This document shows positions 24,378 through 32,983 of a DNA stretch of 49,200 nt, piece after piece. A program made the position numbers and the translations under genes. The notes beneath the pieces are model-generated. The model ran no database searches and was not told the DNA's origin. It was given only the letters and a program-made list of their open reading frames with translations. The stretch spans positions 1-49,200 of the forward strand of contig JAJDHT010000007.1 in the NCBI GenBank assembly GCA_030266325.1. Direction: 5' to 3'. The DNA is from Ruminococcaceae bacterium OttesenSCG-928-I18 (GTDB taxonomy: Bacteria; Bacillota; Clostridia; Oscillospirales; Ruminococcaceae). Each line of letters opens with the position of its first letter. Position 1 is the stretch's first letter.

Positions 24378-25061
24378 TCATCCGTTCAAAAGCGCAGACA
24401 CATACTGCGCCGCCTCCTCGTCCAGGGTGTGTCCGGTCGTATACCCCACGTCGGTCATGTTGCCCGGCGCATCGGTTCCAATTACCTCGATGTGCAGAAT
24501 CTCTTTTTCCCTCGCGTCGATCACAAAGACCAGTGTCGTTGTCTTCACACGGTCCATACCGCCCATATAGTAATCTTGTGAGCGCTCAGACTCAAACCCG
24601 CCATACACAATGAGGGTATCACACTCTTTAAGTTTGTTAGCGAAACGGGCGGGGTCAACGTCGGTAAGCCGAGCTATGTCATCCGGTTGAACGGGGGTGT
24701 AAACGGGCAAATTGAGATCCGAACCGTCATTTTTAAACACGACAATTTCGCCGTCTGGCTTGCACAGGCTATAGATCACACGCTCGCCTATTGTCACAGG
24801 GGAATCGCCATACAGCGCGAGCGCGTCGCTTGTCAGAAGAGGGGTGAAGTCGCCTGCCTCGGTCTCTTCAAACGTAAACAGGAATTCTTCCGGGTCGTAC
24901 TCGACCGCGCCCTGCTCGGCCAGTTTCTGTAGAGATTTATCAAAAATCCCCTGCGCCCACCCTTTTGGGTCCTTTTCCCCCGGCCCACAGGAAACAAGCA
25001 CGCCGAAAACCAGAACCGTTGCCAACGCCACAAGCAACTTTCGTATCTTGTGCTTCGCCAT
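24378..25061 (-). CDS. Predicted lipoprotein of unknown function
   Basis: 227 aa from ATG 25061 (GGAG 10 nt upstream; a further in-frame ATG at 25082 has no RBS). The signal sequence MAKHKIRKLLVALATV... ends in lipobox LVSC with Cys about 25. The mature part is mixed alpha/beta with a C-terminal segment 'TTTLVFVIDAREKEILHIEV'. I do not recognise the family. It precedes rpsB on the same strand, but rpsB has its own promoter. A cell-surface role is inferred from the lipobox only. Confidence 0.7.
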   Translation of the reverse strand: MAKHKIRKLLVALATVLVFGVLVSCGPGEKDPKGWAQGIFDKSLQKLAEQGAVEYDPEEFLFTFEETEAGDFTPLLTSDALALYGDSPVTIGERVIYSLCKPDGEIVVFKNDGSDLNLPVYTPVQPDDIARLTDVDPARFANKLKECDTLIVYGGFESERSQDYYMGGMDRVKTTTLVFVIDAREKEILHIEVIGTDAPGNMTDVGYTTGHTLDEEAAQYVSALLNG

Positions 25062-25164
25062 CACAGAACCACTCCTTTGCAAAATCGATACCGGTTGTGT
25101 ACAATATACAATTGGTTAGCGTAGAAGTATACGTCCAAAACACATAGGAAAGATTGGAATTTGC

Positions 25165-25815
25165 ATGAAAAAAGCGGTTTTGTTCGACATGGACGGTGTC
25201 ATCGTGAAGAGTGAGGAAGTTTTTTTAGGGCTCTCTTGTAACTACCTGTGCTCGAAAGGCGTACGCACGACGCCCGAGGAAATGAAGCGATATATCGGCA
25301 GCAACCAGCGGGATGTGGCGGCCGACATGGTGCAGAGGTATCAGCTTCCGATGACAGTGGAAGAGTGCCGCAGGGAGGTGGACGCGTATTCGGGAAACAC
25401 CTACCTTTTGGACAACATCGGGCTGATCGAAGGGGTGGTCCCTTTCCTGCGCCTGCTGCAGGGCCGGGGCCTTGCGGCGGCGCTTGTGTCCTCTTCGGCC
25501 AGCCGGGATCTGCTCACGGTGCTCAACCGCTTCCACCTGCACGGCCTGTTTGGGGCCGTCGTCCCGGTGGATCTTGTGCAAAACCCAAAACCCGCTCCCG
25601 ACGGCTACCTGCGGGCCGCAGAACTGCTTGGCGTGTCCCCTGCCGAGTGCGTCGTGGTGGAGGACTCGGCCACCGGTATCCGGGCGGGCAAAAATGCCGG
25701 CATGCTGGTCGTTGGGTTCAAAGGGGGCGGTGTCGAGCAGGACGTCTCGGGCGCAGACCGGCAGGCAGGCTCTTTTGCAGAGCTGGAGAGAAAGCTGGAC
25801 GACCTGCTGTCTTAG
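25165..25815 (+). CDS. HAD-superfamily phosphatase, beta-phosphoglucomutase-like
   Basis: 216 aa. HAD motif I 'VLFDMDGVI' has nucleophile Asp8 and Asp10. The cap domain follows (about 15-85). Motif II is 'ALVSSSASR', motif III Lys is in 'VQNPKPAPDGYL', and motif IV is 'CVVVEDSATGIRAGKNAGM'. The DxDG(V/I) form and C1 cap place it with beta-phosphoglucomutases and phosphoglycolate-type phosphatases. The substrate is unknown. It is a single-gene unit ended by the hairpin at 25838-25865. Confidence 0.85.
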   Translation: MKKAVLFDMDGVIVKSEEVFLGLSCNYLCSKGVRTTPEEMKRYIGSNQRDVAADMVQRYQLPMTVEECRREVDAYSGNTYLLDNIGLIEGVVPFLRLLQGRGLAAALVSSSASRDLLTVLNRFHLHGLFGAVVPVDLVQNPKPAPDGYLRAAELLGVSPAECVVVEDSATGIRAGKNAGMLVVGFKGGGVEQDVSGADRQAGSFAELERKLDDLLS

Positions 25816-25837
25816 GCTAGAAGACAATTCCCCCGCC

Positions 25838-25870
25838 AATAGCCCTCGCGCCTGCGCGGGCTATTTTATT
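25838..25870. terminator. Bidirectional terminator, HAD gene and flavoprotein gene
   Basis: Stem AATAGCCC (25838-25845) with GGGCTATT (25858-25865) plus inner GCG/CGC, then TTATTTTC. It overlaps the stop of the minus-strand flavoprotein. Confidence 0.75.
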
Positions 25871-27258
25871 TTCCGCCCACACTTGACCCCCATGGCCGAA
25901 GCCATCATGAGGCCCCTTGTCCAGCCACTTGAATCCCCAAGACAATAGAGGCCTTCGATGTTGGTCTGCAGCTCTTCGTCCATCTTCACCCGGTTCGAAT
26001 AGAACTTGAGCTCGGGGGAGTAAAGTAGGGTCTCGGTGCTTGCGAAGCCGGGCACCACATAGTCCACAGCGCCGATGAAACCGATGATGTTGACCATCGA
26101 GCGATAGGGCATGGCCGAGGTGATGTCCCCGGCGATGGCGTCGGGCAGGGTGGGGCGCACGTTTGCCTTGTCCAGTTCCTCCTGCCAGGTGCGCTTGCCG
26201 TCCAGGATGTCGCCGTAACGCTGCACCAGAATGTGCCCGTCCCCAAGCATGTTGGTCAACTCGCCTATCTTTTTGGCGTAGGCGATGGGCTGGTTGAACG
26301 GGTAGCTGAAGTTGTGTGAGCAGAGGATGGCGAGGTTTGTGTTGTCGCTTTTCAGGTCCTTGTAGGAGTGCCCGTTCACAACCGCAAGGTCGTTGTCATA
26401 GTTTTCCTGCGAGACGAAACCGCCGGGGTTTTGGCAGAAGGTACGCACTTTATTTTTAAAAGGTTTCGGGTACCCGATGAGTTTCGACTCGTACAGGACG
26501 TTGTTGACGTCCTCCATGATCTCGTTGCGCACTTCGACGCGAACGCCGATGTCCACGGTGCCGCTCTGGTGGTCGATGCCGTGTTCGGCGCACATTTTTT
26601 CAAGCCAGTCGGCCCCCCGGCGCCCCGCGGCCACCACGGTGTCTTCCGCTTCGATCTCGAACCCTTTGTCCTCTTGGCCGGCGGGATACACCTGCACCCC
26701 CCGGCACTTTCCCTCTTCGATCAGCAGCTCGCCGCACTCGTGGCCAAACAGGAACTCCACGCCGTTATCCTGCAAGTGCTTTTCGATAGCCAGATAGAGT
26801 TCCTGCGCCTTCTCGGTACCGAGGTGGCGTATGGGGCAGTCCACCAGTTTTAGCCCCGCCTGGATGGCCCTTTTGCGGATGTCCTTGGTCTTTTCCTCGT
26901 TGCCAAGGCCCTCCACCTCGCGGCCGGCGCCGAATTCGAGGTAGATGCCGTCGGTGTAATTGATCAGCTTTTGGGCGTTTTCGGCGCCAATCAAGCTGGG
27001 CAGTTCGCCGCCCACTTCATAGCTCAGGCTCAACTTTCCGTCCGAAAAAGCCCCCGCGCCTGAAAAACCCGTGGTGATGTGGCAGAACGGTTTGCACTGC
27101 ACACATTCTCCGGTTTTTGTCTTGGGGCAGGCCCTATTTTCGATGGGCCTGCCTTTTTCCACCATTATGATGGATTTTTTACTGCCTTCACGTTGCATTT
27201 CCAAGGCGGTAAAAATGCCCGCAGGGCCCGCCCCCACAATCACGACGTCGGTCTTCAT
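25861..27258 (-). CDS. FAD-dependent dehydrogenase (COG2509-like)
   Basis: 465 aa from ATG 27258, behind GGGAAGGAAG; sixteen upstream in-frame codons lack an RBS. The dinucleotide-binding motif is 'VVIVGAGPAGIF' (Gly 9/11/14). Next comes the characteristic Cys-containing segment 'CPKTKTGECVQCKPFC' (about 45-60) and 'TTGFSGAGAFSDGKLSLS'. The C-terminus has 'GLYCLGDSSGWTRGLMMASA'. These match the uncharacterised COG2509 flavoproteins found widely in anaerobes. The substrate is unknown. It is divergent from the aldehyde dehydrogenase and may share its intergenic control region. Confidence 0.85.
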   Translation of the reverse strand: MKTDVVIVGAGPAGIFTALEMQREGSKKSIIMVEKGRPIENRACPKTKTGECVQCKPFCHITTGFSGAGAFSDGKLSLSYEVGGELPSLIGAENAQKLINYTDGIYLEFGAGREVEGLGNEEKTKDIRKRAIQAGLKLVDCPIRHLGTEKAQELYLAIEKHLQDNGVEFLFGHECGELLIEEGKCRGVQVYPAGQEDKGFEIEAEDTVVAAGRRGADWLEKMCAEHGIDHQSGTVDIGVRVEVRNEIMEDVNNVLYESKLIGYPKPFKNKVRTFCQNPGGFVSQENYDNDLAVVNGHSYKDLKSDNTNLAILCSHNFSYPFNQPIAYAKKIGELTNMLGDGHILVQRYGDILDGKRTWQEELDKANVRPTLPDAIAGDITSAMPYRSMVNIIGFIGAVDYVVPGFASTETLLYSPELKFYSNRVKMDEELQTNIEGLYCLGDSSGWTRGLMMASAMGVKCGRKIK

Positions 27259-27340
27259 CAAAAACGCTTCCTTCCCGGTTGTATATATGCAATAGAAAAC
27301 GGCCATCCAACGGGCCGTTTTGTCAAAGGGATACGATTAA

Positions 27341-27369
27341 ATTATATCATGTGTGTGTTGGAAAAGCAA
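27341..27369 (-). promoter_or_regulatory. Promoter of the flavoprotein gene
   Basis: Minus strand: TTGCTT, 17-bp spacer, TATAAT. The leader includes the hairpin AAAACGGCC/GGCCGTTTT (27296-27321). A second, weaker candidate (TTGGAT, 17 bp, TATATA) is at 27282-27310. Confidence 0.6.
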
Positions 27370-27407
27370 AAGATAAAAGGTCGATATTTTGCATTTTCAA
27401 CGCAGCC

Positions 27408-27436
27408 AAAAAGAAAAAGCAGAGTTTTCTCTGCCA
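27408..27436 (-). terminator. Terminator-like hairpin in the divergent intergenic region
   Basis: Minus strand: GCAGAGAAAACTCTGC followed by TTTTTCTTTTT. It would stop minus-strand transcription arriving from the aldehyde dehydrogenase side. No promoter or gene for such a transcript was found. Confidence 0.5.
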
Positions 27437-27505
27437 CATGCCCGCAAAAAGAATAAAAGATGTGTCGAGAATGGAGAAAATTTATGGACAATCTACAAAA
27501 TATTC

Positions 27506-27535
27506 TTGTTGTTTTTTTCCATCGGGTGGTACAAT
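27506..27535 (+). promoter_or_regulatory. Promoter of the aldehyde dehydrogenase gene
   Basis: TTGTTG, 18-bp spacer, TACAAT, about 50 nt ahead of the start. Confidence 0.55.
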
Positions 27536-27590
27536 AAATAGTAACAAAATGGTTCCTATAGGTTTGGGAACGGAAGAAGGGAGAATGGAG

Positions 27591-29027
27591 ATGAAAAAGT
27601 ATACACAGCAGTATATTGGCGGCCAGTGGCGAGACGGCCAAGGGAAGAGCGAAATGACAAATACGAACCCTTTCACCGGGGACACGCTCTATACCTACCG
27701 TTCGGCCGGGGAGAAGGACGTGGACGACGCCTACCAGGCCGCGCAGGAAGCACAGAGGGATTGGGCCGCGAAGGCGCCGGGCGAAAAACAAGCCATGCTG
27801 GAAAAACTGATTGGCGCCATCCACGAGATGAAGGACGATATTTATGCCTGCCTTGTGGAGGAGGGCGGTTCAACCAAGCCCAAAGCGGATTTCGAGTTTT
27901 TTACGAGCATCGACATCGTGAAAGAGGCCATGCAGTTCCCCCTGATGATGGACGGCAGGATCATGCCCTCCAATATCCCGGGGAAAGAGAACTATATCTT
28001 TAAGTCGCCCAGGGGTGTCACCGGGGTGATTGCCCCGTGGAACGTGCCGCTCGTGCTGGCCATGCGTTCGGTGCTGCCGGCTGTGGCCACAGGCAACGCC
28101 GTGGTTTTGAAGCCCGCCACCGACACCCCGGGCTCCGCCTTCCTCATCGCCGAGATGTTTGAAAAAGCGGGCATGCCGAAAGGCCTTCTCAACGTCGTGG
28201 CGGGGCGCGGCTCGGAGATTGGCGATCTCATCGTGCAGCACCCCATCCCGCAGCTCATCTCTTTCACGGGTTCCACCGAGGTGGGAAAGCAGATCCGCAA
28301 AAACGCCAGCGGACTGATCAAGGAAATATCGCTGGAGCTCGGCGGCAACAACGCCATGGTGGTGCTTGAGGATGCGGACATTGAGCACGCAGCCAAGGCG
28401 GCAGGGTTTGGCGCCTTCTTCCACCAGGGCCAGGTGTGCATGGCCCTCAACCGCATCATCGTGCTCGATTCTGTGTATGACAAGTTTGCCCAGGCCTTTG
28501 CCGAAGAGGCAAAACACCTGCCCGTGGGCGACCCCGCCGACCCCGACACATTCATTGGCCCCATCATCAACAAGGGACAAATCGAGCAGATCGAGGGATA
28601 TGTGAAAGCCACAAAGGACGCGGGCGCAAAAGTGTTGCTCGAAGGAAAAACAGAGGGGAGACTTGTCTACCCCTGGCTGTTCACCGAGGCGACAAATGAG
28701 ATGCCCGCAGCGAAAAACGAAGTATTCGGCCCCGTTTGCTGCCTGCTTCGTGCCAAAGGGGAGGCCGAGGCAATCGCCCTTGCCAACAACACGCAGTATG
28801 GCCTTTCGGGCAGTGTGTTTACAAAAGACCTTTATCATGGCATGCAGGTGGCTCGGCAGATCGAGTCGGGTATGGTGCATGTCAATGACCAGTCCATCAA
28901 CGATGAACCCCATGTGATGTTCGGCGGGGAAAAGCAATCGGGTGTGGGCCGGTTCAACGCCCAGTGGGTGGTCGATAAATTCACCACCGAGAAATGGGTC
29001 AGTGTCCAGTCGGAGTATCGCTTTTAG
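27591..29027 (+). CDS. Aldehyde dehydrogenase, NAD(P)-dependent
   Basis: 478 aa from ATG 27591 (GAAGAAGGGA nine nt upstream; ATG 27585 is an alternative). The frame is open further upstream but covers the promoter. Hallmarks of the family: 'GVIAPWNVPLVLAMRS', 'VLKPATDTPGSAFL', 'FTGSTEVGKQI', general base Glu about 249 in 'LELGGNN', and nucleophile Cys about 283 in 'QGQVCMALNR'. The general look is close to benzaldehyde/vanillin-type dehydrogenases, but the substrate is uncertain. It oxidises an aldehyde to an acid in the cytoplasm. The unit is ended by the hairpin at 29083-29131. Confidence 0.92.
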   Translation: MKKYTQQYIGGQWRDGQGKSEMTNTNPFTGDTLYTYRSAGEKDVDDAYQAAQEAQRDWAAKAPGEKQAMLEKLIGAIHEMKDDIYACLVEEGGSTKPKADFEFFTSIDIVKEAMQFPLMMDGRIMPSNIPGKENYIFKSPRGVTGVIAPWNVPLVLAMRSVLPAVATGNAVVLKPATDTPGSAFLIAEMFEKAGMPKGLLNVVAGRGSEIGDLIVQHPIPQLISFTGSTEVGKQIRKNASGLIKEISLELGGNNAMVVLEDADIEHAAKAAGFGAFFHQGQVCMALNRIIVLDSVYDKFAQAFAEEAKHLPVGDPADPDTFIGPIINKGQIEQIEGYVKATKDAGAKVLLEGKTEGRLVYPWLFTEATNEMPAAKNEVFGPVCCLLRAKGEAEAIALANNTQYGLSGSVFTKDLYHGMQVARQIESGMVHVNDQSINDEPHVMFGGEKQSGVGRFNAQWVVDKFTTEKWVSVQSEYRF

Positions 29028-29082
29028 ACATATGGTATTTGTCAAAGAGATCCCGCCCGAACCCGATGTTTTTTGATGCGCT

Positions 29083-29133
29083 GCAAGCATCTGCCTTTCC
29101 GCAAACGGCTGCGGGTGGGGCGGATGCTTGCTT
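29083..29133 (+). terminator. Terminator of the aldehyde dehydrogenase gene
   Basis: GCAAGCATC (29083-29091) pairs with GATGCTTGC (29123-29131) with further inner GCC/GGC pairing. A T-containing stretch follows. Confidence 0.65.
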
Positions 29134-29207
29134 ATTGTCCCCTCTCTGATGCGTGCTTTTCATATAGACCGTTTCTATGTATGAGGTGACAATATAGAAA
29201 AGCACAA

Positions 29208-29236
29208 TTGGACTTATCGTCGATATGGTGTTACAT
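29208..29236 (+). promoter_or_regulatory. Promoter of the double-cubane reductase unit
   Basis: TTGGAC, 17-bp spacer, TTACAT, 90 nt before the start. The rest of the 298-bp gap holds the upstream terminator and nothing else recognised. Confidence 0.45.
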
Positions 29237-29325
29237 TTTTCACAAGAGCTGCCGGCGCGCAGAGGTGTGTACAGCCGCCCTTGCACACGCGGCAGACAAC
29301 GTGAAGAGTTTGGGAGGAAAAGAAG

Positions 29326-30600
29326 ATGGCGGACTACCGGCAGATGTGGCAAGACCTGGGTATGGATTTACAGACGCACGATGTGTTGTGTGATGTGCTT
29401 CCACAGGCGTTTGGGGACGTATACCTTTCGCAGAAAAACCGCCCGGAAGGCATGGATTTCTTCAACATGGTGGTGGCGGAAATTCACGGAATTCGTCCCG
29501 CCGAGCTCGTGGAATTCCAAAAGACAGGCGGCAAGGTGTTCGGCACCTTTTGTGTCTATGTGCCCGATGAAGTGATCTTTGCGGCGGATGCGATTGCCAC
29601 GGGCCTTTGTGGAGGGTCGCAATTCTGGGTGCCGGGGGGCGAAAAGGTGTTGCCCACCTCCACCTGCCCGCTTATTAAGGCGTCTGTCGGGGCCCGGCTT
29701 GACGCCACCTGCCCCTTCTTCCGCATTGCGGACATGTATATCGGGGAGACCACCTGCGACGGGAAGAAAAAAGCCTGGGAGATTCTGGCGGAGGATGTGC
29801 CGGTCTACGTGATGGACCTGCCCCAGATGAAACGGGATAAGGACGTGAAGGCCTGGGGCGAAGAGATCGCAGCCTTGAAAGACAAGGTGGAGGAGTTTAC
29901 AGGCAACAAAGTGACGGCGGAGAAACTCAAAGAGGGCATCAAGCTGATCAACGACAAGCGCCGGGCCCTGGCCCGCCTTTATGAGTTCCGCAAACAGCCA
30001 AACCCGCCCATCAGTGGAAAAGATTGCCTGCTGGTCTCCCAGATCGCGTTCTATGACGACCCTGCCCGCAATGCCCAGATGATCAACAAGCTGTGTGGCG
30101 AACTGGACGAGCGCGTACAGAACGGCGTGGGTGTCTATGAGGAGGGCGCAAAACGCATTCTGATCACAGGAACGCCCATGGCCATCCCGAACTGGAAACT
30201 GCACCACATTGTCGAGTCCAGCGGGGCGGCCGTCGTGGCCGAGGAAACCTGTACGGGCGTGCGGTATTTTGAGCATCTTGTAGAGGAAAACCGGGACACG
30301 CTGGAAGGGCAGATCGATGCATTGGCAGAGCGCTACATGAAGATCAACTGCGCCTGTTTTACCCCGAACGAAAAACGCATCGACGACATCAAACGGCTTG
30401 TCAAAGAGTATGATGCAGACGGCGTGATTGACGTCAATCTGAAGTTCTGCTCGCTCTATGACATCGAGGGATACAATGTGGAAAAGGCGATGAAAGAGGC
30501 CGGGATCCCCTGCCTGGGCATCGAGACGGATTATACGGATGAAGATGCAGGCCAGCTGCGCACAAGGGTTGGCGCATTCCTGGAAATGCTGGGAGAGTGA
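29326..30600 (+). CDS. Double-cubane-cluster-containing anaerobic reductase (HgdB/HgdC-like)
   Basis: 424 aa, RBS GGGAGGAAAAG. It belongs to the 2-hydroxyacyl-CoA dehydratase D-component superfamily. The layout of Cys in 'GLCGGSQFWVPGG', 'TSTCPLIKASVGARLDATC' and 'EETCTGVRYFEHLVEEN', the 'GTPMAIPNWKLHHIVESSGA' segment and the C-terminal 'GIETDYTDEDAGQLRTRVGA' fit the double-cubane [8Fe-9S] protein (DCCP) branch. Such proteins take electrons from an ATP-driven activase to do low-potential reductions; the substrate is mostly unknown. No activase gene is adjacent here. A DUF3343 gene follows at once. Oxygen-sensitive chemistry is expected. Confidence 0.85.
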   Translation: MADYRQMWQDLGMDLQTHDVLCDVLPQAFGDVYLSQKNRPEGMDFFNMVVAEIHGIRPAELVEFQKTGGKVFGTFCVYVPDEVIFAADAIATGLCGGSQFWVPGGEKVLPTSTCPLIKASVGARLDATCPFFRIADMYIGETTCDGKKKAWEILAEDVPVYVMDLPQMKRDKDVKAWGEEIAALKDKVEEFTGNKVTAEKLKEGIKLINDKRRALARLYEFRKQPNPPISGKDCLLVSQIAFYDDPARNAQMINKLCGELDERVQNGVGVYEEGAKRILITGTPMAIPNWKLHHIVESSGAAVVAEETCTGVRYFEHLVEENRDTLEGQIDALAERYMKINCACFTPNEKRIDDIKRLVKEYDADGVIDVNLKFCSLYDIEGYNVEKAMKEAGIPCLGIETDYTDEDAGQLRTRVGAFLEMLGE

Positions 30601-30601
30601 G

Positions 30602-30868
30602 ATGGAGAACCCCCAAACGGTTTGGTATGTCTTGTTCCCAAACCACAACGAGGGAATGATGCTGCACAAACTGCTGCGGCAGTCGGGCCTGTCCTCCACA
30701 ATCGCCCCTACGCCAAGAGTGTTGAGCAAATGTTGTGGAATCTCCCTCATTGTGGAGCAGGAAGAGTTGGATAAAATTCGACAAATCGTAGAAAACAATG
30801 AGATTGATATCCTGGAAATACAGGGGGTTACAAAAGACGTCGACCCTGGACGGGATCGATATTGTTAG
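30602..30868 (+). CDS. DUF3343 protein (small putative carrier)
   Basis: 88 aa from ATG 30602, 1 bp after the reductase stop. The pattern is typical of DUF3343: 'VLFPNHNEGMMLHKLLRQSG' then 'IAPTPRVLSKCCGISL' with a Cys-Cys-Gly turn, and a C-terminal helix/strand 'EELDKIRQIVENNEIDI'. The family often travels with HgdB-like or sulfur/selenium-handling genes, and the CCG turn could carry sulfur or selenium. This is inference; function is not established. It is co-transcribed with the reductase. Confidence 0.72.
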   Translation: MENPQTVWYVLFPNHNEGMMLHKLLRQSGLSSTIAPTPRVLSKCCGISLIVEQEELDKIRQIVENNEIDILEIQGVTKDVDPGRDRYC

Positions 30869-30907
30869 ATGATCGAAGATGAAATCAAGAAAACGGTGGT
30901 GATGTAC

Positions 30908-30947
30908 ACCGGCGGCGGATGCACTCGTGCATTTACCGTCGGTTTTT
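30908..30947 (+). terminator. Terminator after the reductase/DUF3343 unit
   Basis: ACCG.CGG...GATGCAC/GTGCAT...CCG.CGGT followed by TTTTT (30943-30947). Confidence 0.75.
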
Positions 30948-30976
30948 GCATTCCTTGTCAATGCTATAAATAATGA

Positions 30977-31005
30977 TTGTAAAACATTGCCGATTCCTAT
31001 ATAAT
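30977..31005 (+). promoter_or_regulatory. Promoter of the chemoreceptor gene
   Basis: TTGTAA, 17-bp spacer, TATAAT. A GCCGAT stretch inside resembles a flagellar sigma -10, but no TAAA box is at the right distance. Confidence 0.6.
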
Positions 31006-31066
31006 AAAAACAGTTATGTCGTCGCCCCGCTCAATAAATCATATTTTATGAATGGAGGACACCTTC

Positions 31067-32836
31067 ATGAACGTATTTCGCAACATGAAGATCCGCAATA
31101 AGTTGCTGTCGGGCTTTCTCATCGCAGTGGCGCTCACAGTGCTGGTGGGAGCACTGGGTTTTATCGGCCTCAATATCCTCAGCGCCAATGAGACAGCCCT
31201 TTTCGAAAAGGATATGGAAGCGCTGTATTATGCAGAAGAGATTGAAATCTCCCTGCACCAGCAGCGCATCGCCTTCCGCGACCAATTTATCAACCTGGAT
31301 GACGAGGAGAATTTTGCGCCTGCCGTAGAGAGGTTGAACCGGTACCGGGGCAATTTCGAACAGGCAATGGAAGATTATAAGAATATCATGGGGGAAGATG
31401 AGTATTACAGTGCTTTAAAATCCACCTATGAGACACAATACATCCCCCATCTGGAGGAGTATCTTGCGGCCATAGAGGCCAAAGACGATGCCCTGATCAA
31501 CCAAGTATTGGACGAGATACCGGACACGGTAGACCTTGTGGAGGAAGACATCACCGCGATGGTGGATTACACCCTTTCGCATGCCGACAACACCCAGGCG
31601 GTGGATGCGCGCCTGGCCAACGTGCTGATGATTGCCATGGCGGTCCTGACCGTAGTGGCGGCGGTCATTGGTGTGGCACTGGCCCTTGTAAATGCGAAAC
31701 TGATTGCCACGCCCACGCAGGGCCTTGTTGAGGCGGCTGATCGTATCGCCGTGGGTGACCTGAACATCGACGTATCAAAGCTGAAAACAAGAGATGAAAT
31801 TGGTATGCTTGCCACTTCCTTTGAGACGATGGCAAATGCCTTCAAGGAACAAGAACTGGTGCTGGATGCCATCGCCAACGGCGACTACACGGGAAGCATC
31901 AGCGTGAGGAGTGAAAACGACCTTGTAAACAAGGCCATTTCCTCCATGCTGGACAACAACAATTCAATGATCAGTGAGATTCGCCAGGCGGCCGAGCAAG
32001 TGGCCGCGGGCTCTGCACAAATTGCCGACGGCGCACAGAGCCTGGCCACGGGTTCTACCGAGCAGGCCGCCACGGTAGAAGAACTTTCCGCGTCCATCAC
32101 CCAGGTGCTCTCACAGGCGCAGGACAACAGCAAAATGGCGCTCAACGCCGTAGACGAAGTGAGTGAAGCGGGCCGGCTGATGGGCGAGAGCAGTGAGTCC
32201 ATGAACGAACTCAACGCAGCGATGAACACCATCAACGAGAGCAGCCAGAATATCGCCAAGGTCATCAAGGTGATTGACGACATTGCTTTCCAGACAAACA
32301 TTCTGGCGCTGAATGCCGCCGTGGAGGCGGCACGCGCCGGCCAGCACGGAAAAGGCTTCGCCGTTGTGGCCGACGAGGTGCGCAACCTTGCCTCCAAGAG
32401 TGCGGCTGCGGCAAAAGAGACGGCCGACCTGATTCAAAACAGTGTGGATAATGTAGAGAAGGGCACGGGTATCGCAGAGAGAACCAACGATAGCCTGACC
32501 CAGGTAGGTACCATCGCCTCGGCCAACGCCACCTCCATCCAGGCCATCAGCGAGTCGTCGGGCCAGCAGAGTACGGCCATCAACGAGATCACCGAGGGCA
32601 TCAACCAGATTTCTCAGGTGGTGCAGGCGAACAGTGCAACAGCCGAAGAGAGCGCTGCCTCGGCGCAGGAACTCAGCGCGCAGAGCGCCATGCTTAATAA
32701 GATTGTCGCCCGTTTCAAACTGCGTGACGGTGTGGGTGGCCAGGCGCTGCTTCCAGAGCAGACTTCTGCAGGTGTGCCCGAGTATGCGCCCCAGGGCACA
32801 CAGGTGACACAGGCGTCGGGAGAAGTGATTTTTTAA
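31067..32836 (+). CDS. Methyl-accepting chemotaxis protein, four-helix-bundle sensor
   Basis: 589 aa from ATG 31067, seven nt after GGAGG; ATG 31052 in frame overlaps the RBS. TM1 is about 12-36, the extracellular part (about 37-180) is a four-helix-bundle ligand domain, and TM2 is about 185-212. A HAMP region follows (about 213-270). The cytoplasmic signalling domain has the tip '[21 protein letters not shown]' split by function and '[15 protein letters not shown]'. The C-terminus lacks a pentapeptide tether. It passes ligand information to CheA/CheW. It stands directly before the hydrogenase-chemoreceptor fusion, so the two may act in one array. Confidence 0.93.
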   Translation: MNVFRNMKIRNKLLSGFLIAVALTVLVGALGFIGLNILSANETALFEKDMEALYYAEEIEISLHQQRIAFRDQFINLDDEENFAPAVERLNRYRGNFEQAMEDYKNIMGEDEYYSALKSTYETQYIPHLEEYLAAIEAKDDALINQVLDEIPDTVDLVEEDITAMVDYTLSHADNTQAVDARLANVLMIAMAVLTVVAAVIGVALALVNAKLIATPTQGLVEAADRIAVGDLNIDVSKLKTRDEIGMLATSFETMANAFKEQELVLDAIANGDYTGSISVRSENDLVNKAISSMLDNNNSMISEIRQAAEQVAAGSAQIADGAQSLATGSTEQAATVEELSASITQVLSQAQDNSKMALNAVDEVSEAGRLMGESSESMNELNAAMNTINESSQNIAKVIKVIDDIAFQTNILALNAAVEAARAGQHGKGFAVVADEVRNLASKSAAAAKETADLIQNSVDNVEKGTGIAERTNDSLTQVGTIASANATSIQAISESSGQQSTAINEITEGINQISQVVQANSATAEESAASAQELSAQSAMLNKIVARFKLRDGVGGQALLPEQTSAGVPEYAPQGTQVTQASGEVIF

Positions 32837-32983
32837 AAGGCATCTCGGCGTCCCCGGGGCCGCTTTGCCGAAGTGAATGTTTTGAGCAAAGTGGCAGGCA
32901 CAGATGATCCGGAAGGCGCTGGTATCCAACGGTACCGGCGTCTTTTCCAATTTGTCGGTTCCAATAGATAGGAGGGAAACCCA

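Noticed and set aside
27279-27590. Upstream extension of the aldehyde dehydrogenase reading frame
   Set aside because: It crosses the promoter and a hairpin region, and its Lys/Cys-rich composition is unlike the enzyme. The enzyme's normal N-terminus begins at 27591.
30961-31005. Flagellar-type sigma promoter ahead of the chemoreceptor
   Set aside because: GCCGAT is present, but the TAAA box is three or more bases too far away. The standard TTGTAA/TATAAT fits better.
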